Shown one piece after another: positions 32,475-40,098 of a stretch of DNA of 64,000 nt. Location of the stretch: contig CAJUHT010000004.1 in assembly GCA_910586035.1 (NCBI GenBank), positions 49,564-113,563 on the forward strand, given 5' to 3'. Origin of the DNA: an uncultured Christensenella sp. Its GTDB lineage: Bacteria; Bacillota; Clostridia; Christensenellales; Borkfalkiaceae. Position 1 is the first letter of the stretch. Each line of letters opens with the position of its first letter. Under the pieces are notes generated by a model. It ran no database searches. It saw only the letters and a list, made by a program, of their open reading frames with translations, and was not told the DNA's origin. The position numbers were made by a program, and so were the translations under genes.

Positions 32475-32503
32475 ATACTATCATACTGCAACGCGCTTGT
32501 CAA
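32475..32503 (-). promoter_or_regulatory. Promoter of the surface-lipoprotein operon
   Basis: On the minus strand there is TTGACA (complement at 32498-32503), a 17-base spacer and TAGTAT (32475-32480). The stretch 32504-32685 between this and the nuclease gene is A/T-rich and shows nothing else. Confidence 0.7.
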
Positions 32504-32685
32504 ACCCAAAATGAAAATATTTTACTAAAATTGTTATTAACATTCATACAATACGCCCAAATTAAGGAAATAATAACAATTTTCGCCTTAAATTTCTTGT
32601 TGCCGATAAAGCTCTTTTATTTTTATACGGACAAAGCGACAAATAAACGGCGTTTAACCGTTAAGAAAAGCTTAAACCAAGACGT

Positions 32686-35250
32686 TCAAACGGCTGCCCT
32701 ACGGCTTTCGTGGCAACAGAAATAAATAATTTGTATATCCTTTGCCAGCTCCTTTACAACCCGCATAGTCTTTTGCATATGCCCGCCGTCCAGAAACACG
32801 AAAGGGTCGTCCATAATTATAAACGGCTTTTCGCCGCCGAACATATTTTCCACAAACGCCAGCCGCATACAAAGCGCGCAAATACTTCTTAACCCCGTAC
32901 TGAAATGCTTTTCGCTGTGAATTTCTCCGCTCTGCTCGAACAAAACGTTGAATTCCTCGTCTATTGTTATTCTTTCGCCAAGCGTTTCTTCTATTACGTC
33001 GGCGTACTTTAAAAAGACGTCTTTGACGGGCGCGACGTACCTGTCCTTTAAATTACGGTCGGCTTTTTTCAGCAATTTTTCCGTTTCGGAAAGCACGTAG
33101 TGCCGCCGCTTGTATTCGTTGAGTTTTTCCTGCAACGTTTCCAGCGCGCCGTATTTGTCGCCGAGGGTTTCAATCATAGCTTCGTCGGAAGCTATCTGCC
33201 CGTCGACTACGGCAAGCAAGTTGCGCTCCTCCTTAACCCTTTCGGCAAGAAGCGAGTAATCGGCGATTTCCGCCGAAGGTCTTTGCCCAAGCCCGTATTT
33301 TGCCGCGTAATCCGCCGCCTCTTTCCCGCACTTTTCAATTTCCCCGCAAAGCCGCGCGGTTTCCGCGCTTGCCCGCTCTATTTCTTCGAGCTGGGCAAAA
33401 ACGTTTTCCTCCAACCTTATATTATACTTGCCCAGCACCCCGCTTATTTCCGCGTAAAGTTGCTCCGCCTGCCTACGGGTATCTTTTACTCCCGTTTCCG
33501 CCTTTATGCTGTCCGCTTTAAGATTGCCGTACTCGGAAATCATATTAAAAAGTTTTACGTACGCGCCCTGCAAATCGCCGTCCGCAATGCCGTAGATGGC
33601 GAAAAAGTTACGCGCGCCCGCCGTAAGCGCGTCTTTGCGCAGGCTGAAACTCTGAATACGCGCCCGCCTCTGCAACTCGTCCTCGCCGTACTGCGCGTAA
33701 TCGTTAAGGTCCTTTTTAAACGTTTCGAAATCGAAAATAATTCCGTTTTGGCTGTAATAGCCGTAGGAAGCCAAAACTTCTCTTACCGCGCCTTCTATGC
33801 TCTGCAACTCCGCCTGCGCTTCGATTGCCGCGCCGTCCAAAACCACGGCTTTCGGCGACGACTGCGAACCCTTTATTTTCCACAGCACGGCAACCACCGC
33901 CGCCGCGAGAACGCCGCCCGCCAACAGCGCTATGCCCGCAATTTTACTCACCAAAACGAGCGCGCCGCCCGCAACGGCTACAATGGCGAACAGCGCCAAC
34001 AAAACCGAATAAACTTTACCGCTTTTGCTTGCGGGGGCGTTAAAGGGCGCGGCTACGGCAGCCTGCGCCTTGCGCCTGTTGTCCAGATTGCGGTATCTTT
34101 GAATTTTACTTTCAAGGTTTTCCATTTGCTCGGCGTCGGGAGTTTTACCAGCAAACTTGCGCTGTAAAGACAGCCGCCTCTGTCCGCCGTCCTCTTCGCC
34201 AAGCGCGCTTATCTTTACTTCGAGGCTTTTTATTTCGTCTATATCGCCGCTAAGCTTGCGCAGAGCACCCTCTTCGGGCACGCCCGCCTGAAAAACGCTT
34301 TCCAAAAGGTTGAGTTTTTCCTGTTTTTGACAATCGAACGCCGCCGTGGTCTGCGCGCCGTCCAACATAGTTATGCGCCTTGCGTTGCTTTTCAACAAAA
34401 GGTTTTCCTCTTCGCTCGGCAACCCGCCCGCATACTTCGACCGCCAACCGTCCAACTCTTCCCGCAAGCGGTTGCACCGCGCCGTCATAGCGTCCAGCTT
34501 TTCCCACCGCTCCAAAACGAGATTGGTGTTTTTAATTTCCTCAATTTCGGCTTCCGCCCTTAAAATACTCTTTTGAAGATTGTTTTTCCGCGAATAGCTT
34601 TCGTCGAGAGTTTTGGCAATGCTTTCCAAATTGGCAATCTCGCTCTTGACTTCGAAAATAGCCTGATTGGTCTGACTGATTAAATCGTTGTTGCCCTTTG
34701 CCGCCTTTAAATTCTTTCTTGCCCTTTCGAGCCGCGCAATCACCGTTTCAAAATCTTCTTCGCCGTCCGCATTTTCAACAAAGCAGTTAAGCTTGGTAAG
34801 CATACCGCCCGCGGCGGTCGTATCAGCCGCGTCCGAGGTAATGAATACGGTGCGCTCGAAAGTTTCTTTATCCACTCCGAACACGGCTTTACCCAAATCG
34901 CCGCCGAAGCCGCCGTAAACCCTGTTGTTGCAGTATACGGTCAGCTCGTCCTCGGTATCGCTCTTTTTGCCGAAAAATCTCTCTATCCTGTACGTAGCGC
35001 CGCCCGTTTCAAACGTTAAGTTTCCGCCGAACTTGCCGCCGGCGAAGGGGTAAAAGTGTTTGCGGTCGTTAAACTCCTTGGCGTTTACCCTGACGGAGGG
35101 CAACCCGTAAAACATTGCCTTTATAAACGCCGCAAGCGTCGTCTTGCCGAAACCGTTATTTTCGCAAAACCCCGTAAGCCGCTCGTCGAAATTATAATCG
35201 GCGTTGCTGAGTTTGCCGAAGTTTTCTATGTAGCACTTAATCAGCTTCAT
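32686..35250 (-). CDS. SbcC/Rad50/YhaN-like ATPase
   Basis: 854 aa of the SMC-like SbcC/YhaN family, partner of the SbcD-like nuclease upstream. It has the N-terminal P-loop ENNGFGKTTL (residues about 30-39), long coiled-coil arms (about 175-350 and 480-700) and a central hydrophobic stretch (about 405-460) suggesting membrane contact as in YhaN. The C-terminal signature FSTGLRS and Walker B FIIMDDPFVFLDGGH complete the ATPase. The start codon overlaps the upstream stop (TAATG), so both are made together. Such pairs open and trim DNA ends or hairpins. Confidence 0.85.
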   Translation of the reverse strand: MKLIKCYIENFGKLSNADYNFDERLTGFCENNGFGKTTLAAFIKAMFYGLPSVRVNAKEFNDRKHFYPFAGGKFGGNLTFETGGATYRIERFFGKKSDTEDELTVYCNNRVYGGFGGDLGKAVFGVDKETFERTVFITSDAADTTAAGGMLTKLNCFVENADGEEDFETVIARLERARKNLKAAKGNNDLISQTNQAIFEVKSEIANLESIAKTLDESYSRKNNLQKSILRAEAEIEEIKNTNLVLERWEKLDAMTARCNRLREELDGWRSKYAGGLPSEEENLLLKSNARRITMLDGAQTTAAFDCQKQEKLNLLESVFQAGVPEEGALRKLSGDIDEIKSLEVKISALGEEDGGQRRLSLQRKFAGKTPDAEQMENLESKIQRYRNLDNRRKAQAAVAAPFNAPASKSGKVYSVLLALFAIVAVAGGALVLVSKIAGIALLAGGVLAAAVVAVLWKIKGSQSSPKAVVLDGAAIEAQAELQSIEGAVREVLASYGYYSQNGIIFDFETFKKDLNDYAQYGEDELQRRARIQSFSLRKDALTAGARNFFAIYGIADGDLQGAYVKLFNMISEYGNLKADSIKAETGVKDTRRQAEQLYAEISGVLGKYNIRLEENVFAQLEEIERASAETARLCGEIEKCGKEAADYAAKYGLGQRPSAEIADYSLLAERVKEERNLLAVVDGQIASDEAMIETLGDKYGALETLQEKLNEYKRRHYVLSETEKLLKKADRNLKDRYVAPVKDVFLKYADVIEETLGERITIDEEFNVLFEQSGEIHSEKHFSTGLRSICALCMRLAFVENMFGGEKPFIIMDDPFVFLDGGHMQKTMRVVKELAKDIQIIYFCCHESRRAAV

Positions 35251-36308
35251 TATTCCACCTCTCTTCCGCCAAGCGCCTTTAAGCCGCAGTTAATCAGCGC
35301 GTTTTTGTCCTCTTCGGAGTACCCGCCCTCCAACACCGCCCTTATAAACTCGCCCCTGAGCGATACGTTCCCTTCGAGGCAAGCGGCGTCGTACTTGACG
35401 TAAGCGGAGTTTTTAACCGACACGTAATAATAGCTGTGCGCCAGCTGTTTTTCTATCTCCTTATCCAGCCCGTCGGTATCGTAATCCACCTCGCCGACAA
35501 GGTTTACCCTTACTATATCCGAAGGCTTGCACTTGATAAAGCCGCCTACTTTGCGGCAAGCGGTAAACAAATCCTGCGTGTCGCTTATATCCACGCAGAC
35601 CTCTTCGAACACCCTTGCGGAAGAGGGAACAAACTCAAAAGTCAGCTTTTCGTCGGTATCGATTACTACAAACCCCTTTTGCCCCAGCTCGTCGAAGCCG
35701 CGCCCTTCAAGACAGCCGCAATAGGCGTACTGACCGCGCTCGTCAATTTTTCCCGCGGAATAGGTATGTATGTGCCCCAGCGCAAGATAATCTATGTTTT
35801 TGTTGCGCAATTTCGAAAGCTGAATTTTGCCCGCGCCGCCCGAATTGCCCGCCTGCCCGTGCATTACGGCTATATTGATTTTGTCGCTTTCGAGTTTAAG
35901 CGAAGAGTACAGGGAAAGCGCGTTGCTTCCGTCTATTTCTATTCCCGAAATTGTAACGTTGCCGTAACGGTAACAAGTCCACTCGTCGGAAAAGGTTTTT
36001 AAATTTTCCAAACCGTACTCCGTGTACGATTCCAACGTATCGTGGTTGCCGCGCAGATACAAAAAGTCTATATCGGGAGTGTTTCTCACCACACTGTAAA
36101 AAAATTCTTTGTCCCGCTTTAAAGGGCGGTCGGAATCGAAGATATCCCCCGCCAAAATAATGACTTTTATACCGTTTTTAACGGCGTACGCAACCATACG
36201 GCTCATTGCCGCGCGCAGTTCGCGCTTCCTTTCGTCCGATTTTTCTTTGGGCAATTTAGACTCCATTTTAGAGCCGAGATGTATATCCGCGCAGTGTAAA
36301 ATTTTCAT
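35250..36308 (-). CDS. SbcD/YhaO-like DNA exonuclease
   Basis: A 352-aa calcineurin-like metallophosphoesterase of the SbcD/Mre11/YhaO type. Metal-site motifs are in order: HCADIHLGS (residues 5-13), LAGDIFDSD (about 52-60), RGNHDTLES (about 86-94), AVMHGQAG and LGHIHTYSAG (about 182-191). It forms a complex with the ATPase encoded directly downstream and acts on double-strand ends. The pair has its own near-consensus promoter, separate from the VirD4-like operon further upstream. Confidence 0.88.
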   Translation of the reverse strand: MKILHCADIHLGSKMESKLPKEKSDERKRELRAAMSRMVAYAVKNGIKVIILAGDIFDSDRPLKRDKEFFYSVVRNTPDIDFLYLRGNHDTLESYTEYGLENLKTFSDEWTCYRYGNVTISGIEIDGSNALSLYSSLKLESDKINIAVMHGQAGNSGGAGKIQLSKLRNKNIDYLALGHIHTYSAGKIDERGQYAYCGCLEGRGFDELGQKGFVVIDTDEKLTFEFVPSSARVFEEVCVDISDTQDLFTACRKVGGFIKCKPSDIVRVNLVGEVDYDTDGLDKEIEKQLAHSYYYVSVKNSAYVKYDAACLEGNVSLRGEFIRAVLEGGYSEEDKNALINCGLKALGGREVE

Positions 36309-36380
36309 ATTTGCTTCCTCTTAAATATGACGGCGTTAAGGCGTGCGTTTTACGCGCCTACCGACAATATTTTTCGGCTG

Positions 36381-36409
36381 ATTATAACATAAAATATATG
36401 TACCGTCAA
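36381..36409 (-). promoter_or_regulatory. Promoter of the nuclease pair
   Basis: On the minus strand there is TTGACG (complement at 36404-36409), a 17-base spacer and TATAAT (36381-36386), about 73 bases before the ATG at 36308. Confidence 0.85.
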
Positions 36410-36420
36410 TACGGGGCGGT

Positions 36421-36466
36421 TAAAAAACGCGCCCGCGGCTTGCGCTTGAAAAACGCCGCGGGCGCG
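36421..36466 (-). terminator. Terminator of the VirD4-like operon
   Basis: A 12-bp GC-rich stem (36428-36439 with 36455-36466) followed on the minus strand by six T's: a textbook intrinsic terminator. It insulates the nuclease pair from the operon upstream. Confidence 0.9.
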
Positions 36467-36534
36467 ACAGTACGCCGTAACTATTAAACAAAATAAGCGT
36501 TTACCCGCCGCATATGTCCGCGCCAACCGCAATT

Positions 36535-37359
36535 TCAGGCGAGCAGACTTAAAATTTCTTGGTACTGGCTGTCGCTTATATTTTGCAACGCAAACAAAAT
36601 AAACGAGTAAATTTCTTCCGTCATTTTACATTGGGCGGTTTGCGCTTCTCCGAGCAGGACGGAAGCCTTTATAAGCACCTCCTGCCTGTCCGTGGTTTCG
36701 CCGCCGCCGAATATAGCCGCAATGCGGTCGCAACAGTACGCCATAAAGTCGTTTTGACTGCTCCATTGCCTGATTTCGGGAATTTCGTCCCACGGTTTGG
36801 TTGTGCGCGCCTTACGTAAAATTTCCGTTAATAGCACGATAGCCTCAACCGTCTGCGCGCCGCGGTAGCAGTACTCTCCGTCCTCTTCCTCGTCCGCTTC
36901 TTCCACGCCGTCCTCTTCTGACGCGTTTTCAAACTCGTTTAAACGACTTTGAAGGCGGCGCTCCATCTCTTCGTAATCCACCTCCCCATCGTCGTCGCGG
37001 CGGTACAGGTCGTCCTCTTTCAAGTTAGCCGTTTTCATTCTTTCGATTAGCTTTTCCCGCCGCCTTTCCAAAAACGCAAGTCTTGCGGCGAGCGGGTCGT
37101 TTTCGTCATAACCGTCGTCCTCGCGCAGGTCGGCGGGTTCTTCGGGTTCGGCAAGCGGGCGGTTTACGTCGCCCGTAAATTTGTAAGTTTTTAAGTCGAC
37201 CGCCGCAAGCTCGCCAGCCGATAACAGCCCGTCGGCGATTTCTTTCAACTGCGGATAAGACAGGCTTGTTTCATACATCAAGTCGAACACGTTTATGTGC
37301 AATTTTCCGCCGCGCGCCCGCAACACGCAGGCGTTTAAAACTTTATCGTAATTGTCCAT
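36535..37359 (-). CDS. Acidic protein of unknown function in the VirD4-like operon
   Basis: 274 aa, not recognised. Residues 1-70 look like a small winged-helix-type region (KLHINVFDLMYETSLSYPQLKEI). A central part (about 75-175) is very acidic and coiled (LEERLEF-type heptads, then EEDGVEEADEEEDGEY). The C-terminal 100 residues are helical (AIVLLTEILRKA, DFMAYCCDRIAAIF). It ends the operon of the VirD4/TraG-like ATPase, 13 bp downstream of that gene, and may be its substrate adaptor or regulator. That is a guess from context. Confidence 0.6.
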   Translation of the reverse strand: MDNYDKVLNACVLRARGGKLHINVFDLMYETSLSYPQLKEIADGLLSAGELAAVDLKTYKFTGDVNRPLAEPEEPADLREDDGYDENDPLAARLAFLERRREKLIERMKTANLKEDDLYRRDDDGEVDYEEMERRLQSRLNEFENASEEDGVEEADEEEDGEYCYRGAQTVEAIVLLTEILRKARTTKPWDEIPEIRQWSSQNDFMAYCCDRIAAIFGGGETTDRQEVLIKASVLLGEAQTAQCKMTEEIYSFILFALQNISDSQYQEILSLLA

Positions 37360-37372
37360 AAGTTTTACTCCT

Positions 37373-38968
37373 TTAATCCCATATGCTTCTCGTGCGCTTA
37401 ACCATCCAGGAAGAATCGTAACGGTATTTCGGGTCTTTGAAATCGATTGAAGGCTTTCTGTAATTTTCCGCCTGCGGAAATTGCGTATATTCGGGGCAGT
37501 CGAAGTACAGCTCGAAACACCCTTTCAGCGGCATATGGTTGTTTATGGTTATGTAAGCGTCGCCCGGCTTTACCCTGTGCATAAGCTCGTCCTCGGAAAC
37601 GACGTACTCCTCAATAAACTTTATACCGCCCTGCAAGTATTGCGCGGGGTCGGGAATTATGTGCCTGCCTATCTGTTCCTTAACCGCCTTTGCCGTGTTT
37701 ATGTCGTTGGTGCCCAAAAAATAAGTTAGGTTACAGTTGTTGCGAATCTGTTGCGCCACGCCGCCCGAATACGAAGTTTCAAGCTGGGTATAGTCCTGCA
37801 CTATCGCGGTTATGAATATGTTCAATCCGCGCCCAACGCTGAATATGGTGGGGTAAATTTTATCGGCTTGCAGGGTGGGGAACTCGTCCAACAGAAACTG
37901 AACGGGAACGCCGAGCGGCGCGCCGCCGTTGATGGCTTTTTGCTTTAACGTATCAAGCGCCTTTACTATGTATTGGTTGACAAACCCGCGCATCCTTTCG
38001 TCCGTCATATCGTACGTCAAAAAAATTACCTGCGGCTTGTCGCCCAAAGTTTTAACGTCGAAGTTGTCGGCTATGGTAAGGTGGCGCACGTCGGGATAGC
38101 TGTAATTGCTTAAATAGCTTTCTATAAGCTGAATGTAGCACGCCCTCGTCTTGGGGTGGTCGTTGATTATGCCGCGCACGTACCTCCACACGGAATCGTC
38201 CTTATCCCGCGAAGAGAAAAAGCCGAAGTCCTCGAACTCGTCCCCGTATTCGAAGCGGTAAAAAATTTGGGAAACAGTTTCAAAGTTAATCTGCTCGGGA
38301 AGCACCCTGCGCCTGCCCGTCCGCGCCTCCTGCTCGCGCGTTAAAAGCATATCCTTAAACAGTCCCAGAGTAATGCCGTATATAAAGCCCCTCGCGCCCT
38401 CGTCCCAACTGATATCGTCGTCCGAACGTATGGGAAAGAGCTTGTCGTACAGCTTTTTTAAATCCGCCAGCGCCTCGTTTCTTATGTTTTCCTTTTCGTC
38501 GGGGTACAGCTCGGCTTCGAGATACCTCCTCGCCACGTCCGCGACGGGATTGAACAGAATCTGCGAGTACTCGGGGTGAATAAAGTCCATATATTTTACG
38601 TTTTCCTCGCCGTAAATACCTTTGAGATATTCGGAAGTATACCTGAAAAGCTCGCCCTTTATGTCCGCGACGATAACCGAAATTTTACCGTCCAGATTGA
38701 ATAGGTAGTTTTCCAGATAGCGCATAGATTTTCCGCACCCCGTAGAGCCGGTTACAAGCGCGTGGCACAGCCCTTTGCGCTGTACCACGTAAAGCTCGCC
38801 GTCCTTATCCCTGTAAGCGGAAACGGGCATACCCGGCGCGTGTTTGCCCAGCGCGCCGTATTTAACGTAGCCGCTCTCTTTCGCAACGTCGTCTATTCCC
38901 AGCAGAACCGTCTGTTCGCCGGGGACGCTCTTTGCAAATTTTCCAATCAAGTTTGAGTTAAGTTTCAT
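37373..38968 (-). CDS. VirD4/TraG-like ATPase without membrane anchor
   Basis: A 531-aa P-loop ATPase of the VirD4/TraG/TraD coupling-protein group. Walker A is GSTGCGKSMR (residues about 73-82), Walker B is VQFLLDEFPTL (about 346-356), and an arginine-rich hexamer-interface region follows (VGRGLNIFITAIVQDYTQLE). The usual two N-terminal membrane helices are missing. No relaxase, VirB4, or other type IV secretion gene lies nearby. Neighbours are three small proteins of unknown or DUF1292 type. It may therefore pump or remodel DNA or protein in a stand-alone, non-conjugative setting. The start overlaps the upstream stop codon (ATGA). Confidence 0.82.
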   Translation of the reverse strand: MKLNSNLIGKFAKSVPGEQTVLLGIDDVAKESGYVKYGALGKHAPGMPVSAYRDKDGELYVVQRKGLCHALVTGSTGCGKSMRYLENYLFNLDGKISVIVADIKGELFRYTSEYLKGIYGEENVKYMDFIHPEYSQILFNPVADVARRYLEAELYPDEKENIRNEALADLKKLYDKLFPIRSDDDISWDEGARGFIYGITLGLFKDMLLTREQEARTGRRRVLPEQINFETVSQIFYRFEYGDEFEDFGFFSSRDKDDSVWRYVRGIINDHPKTRACYIQLIESYLSNYSYPDVRHLTIADNFDVKTLGDKPQVIFLTYDMTDERMRGFVNQYIVKALDTLKQKAINGGAPLGVPVQFLLDEFPTLQADKIYPTIFSVGRGLNIFITAIVQDYTQLETSYSGGVAQQIRNNCNLTYFLGTNDINTAKAVKEQIGRHIIPDPAQYLQGGIKFIEEYVVSEDELMHRVKPGDAYITINNHMPLKGCFELYFDCPEYTQFPQAENYRKPSIDFKDPKYRYDSSWMVKRTRSIWD

Positions 38969-39636
38969 TTTGTGCCTCCTCCGAAGCCGATTTTCCTCTC
39001 GTCCGTAAAAATGCTTTCGCCGCCGCTCTTGCCGTACTGCCTTTCGAGATATTTAAGCATATCGGGCATTAAAAGCATATCGGGCAGCCCCCTTAAACGG
39101 GTTACCGTTTCCGCCGCGTCGCCCTCTTTCAGCTTTAAGAGCAGTATGCCCGCGTCGCTGTTTTTGCCCTCTTTAAGCTCCTCTATTAAAATCTGCCGTG
39201 CAAGCCGTCCGCACTGCTCGTCGTCGTTGAGATAGAGCATCTGCATTGCGTACAGCACCGAAGCGATATGGTCGCGCCCGTAATTGTGGGACAGAGAACG
39301 CAGGCGGTTGCCCTTTACGGCGGAGTTACTGAACAGCTCCTGCACCTTATGCAGGGCAAGCGCCTTTACGTCTATTATTTCCCTCTCGCACTCTCTTTTG
39401 CCGAACTCGGAATTCGCGGTACAAAAACCGTTTAAATAGTTTTTGTACATCTCTATGTCGCACGGGGCGGAAAGCTCGTCGAGCACGGTGTTTTTAAGCA
39501 TTTTCTCATAAGTTTTTATTTCCTTGGGCTTTACGCCGAAATTTTTGGCGATAAAACTCCAACTGTCCAAGCCCGCTCCCGCGGCTTCGCGCATTAAAAA
39601 ATAGTAGTAAACGCTTCTTTGCGTCAAATAGTTCAT
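38965..39636 (-). CDS. Helical protein of unknown function in the VirD4-like operon
   Basis: 223 aa, not recognised. The start MNYLTQRSVYYYFLMREAAG is chosen because of an AGGAGAGG ribosome binding site; the open frame extends upstream over the DUF1292 gene. The protein is predicted helical throughout, with Tyr- and Leu-rich segments (SLSHNYGRDHIASVLYAMQMLYL about residues 120-142) and no obvious motif. It overlaps the ATPase gene by four bases, so the two are probably made in fixed ratio. Confidence 0.65.
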   Translation of the reverse strand: MNYLTQRSVYYYFLMREAAGAGLDSWSFIAKNFGVKPKEIKTYEKMLKNTVLDELSAPCDIEMYKNYLNGFCTANSEFGKRECEREIIDVKALALHKVQELFSNSAVKGNRLRSLSHNYGRDHIASVLYAMQMLYLNDDEQCGRLARQILIEELKEGKNSDAGILLLKLKEGDAAETVTRLRGLPDMLLMPDMLKYLERQYGKSGGESIFTDERKIGFGGGTK

Positions 39637-39638
39637 TT

Positions 39639-39953
39639 TTATCCTCTCCTTATTATTTCTTCTATGTCTTTTTCTATCAGGTCGTAGTACTGCTCGAAAA
39701 TATCGCACACGGTCGCATCGTCCTTTTCCGCCGTAAGGCAGGGCGCGCCGTCGTCCTCGTCAACGTAAAAGACCACCGCCCTGTCCGCGGCGATTCCCGG
39801 TATCTTGCCCACAGGGTATAAAATACAGTATATCTTTTCCTTATAGGGAATAACGGCGATTTGCTCGAAAGTTAATTTGCGCCCGTCGTCGTCCATAAGA
39901 ATGATATGAGACGTGTTGTTTTCGTCAAGTAATATATCCAAAACGTTTTCCAT
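39639..39953 (-). CDS. DUF1292-family protein
   Basis: 104 aa. The pattern ILLDENNTSHIILMDDDGRKL, then FEQIAVIPYKEKIYCIL and a C-terminal acidic IFEQYYDLIEKDIEE, fits DUF1292 (YrzB-like) proteins, small acidic proteins of unknown function. The ATG at 39953 follows a perfect AAAGGAGGT ribosome binding site. First gene of the VirD4-like operon. DUF1292 genes are usually near ruvX or greA-like genes, so this context is unusual. Confidence 0.75.
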   Translation of the reverse strand: MENVLDILLDENNTSHIILMDDDGRKLTFEQIAVIPYKEKIYCILYPVGKIPGIAADRAVVFYVDEDDGAPCLTAEKDDATVCDIFEQYYDLIEKDIEEIIRRG

Positions 39954-39979
39954 TTCCGTTACCTCCTTTTCTGTATTCA

Positions 39980-40008
39980 ATCATACCAAAAAATGCCATT
40001 TTCGGCAA
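39980..40008 (-). promoter_or_regulatory. Promoter of the VirD4-like operon
   Basis: On the minus strand there is TTGCCG (complement at 40003-40008), a 17-base spacer and TATGAT (39980-39985), 26 bases before the ATG at 39953. Confidence 0.7.
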
Positions 40009-40049
40009 AGGCACGTTCCTTAGCCCTTTACCGATTAGCTGCAAAAACA

Positions 40050-40082
40050 AAAAGGAACCTGCAAAAAATGCAAGTCCCTTTT
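40050..40082 (-). terminator. Terminator after the mutarotase fusion gene
   Basis: An imperfect stem (aaaagg 40050-40055 with cctttt 40077-40082, plus inner pairs and bulges), 16 bases after the stop codon, followed by T-rich sequence on the minus strand. Confidence 0.6.
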
Positions 40083-40098
40083 AATTTAAAATTGCGCG

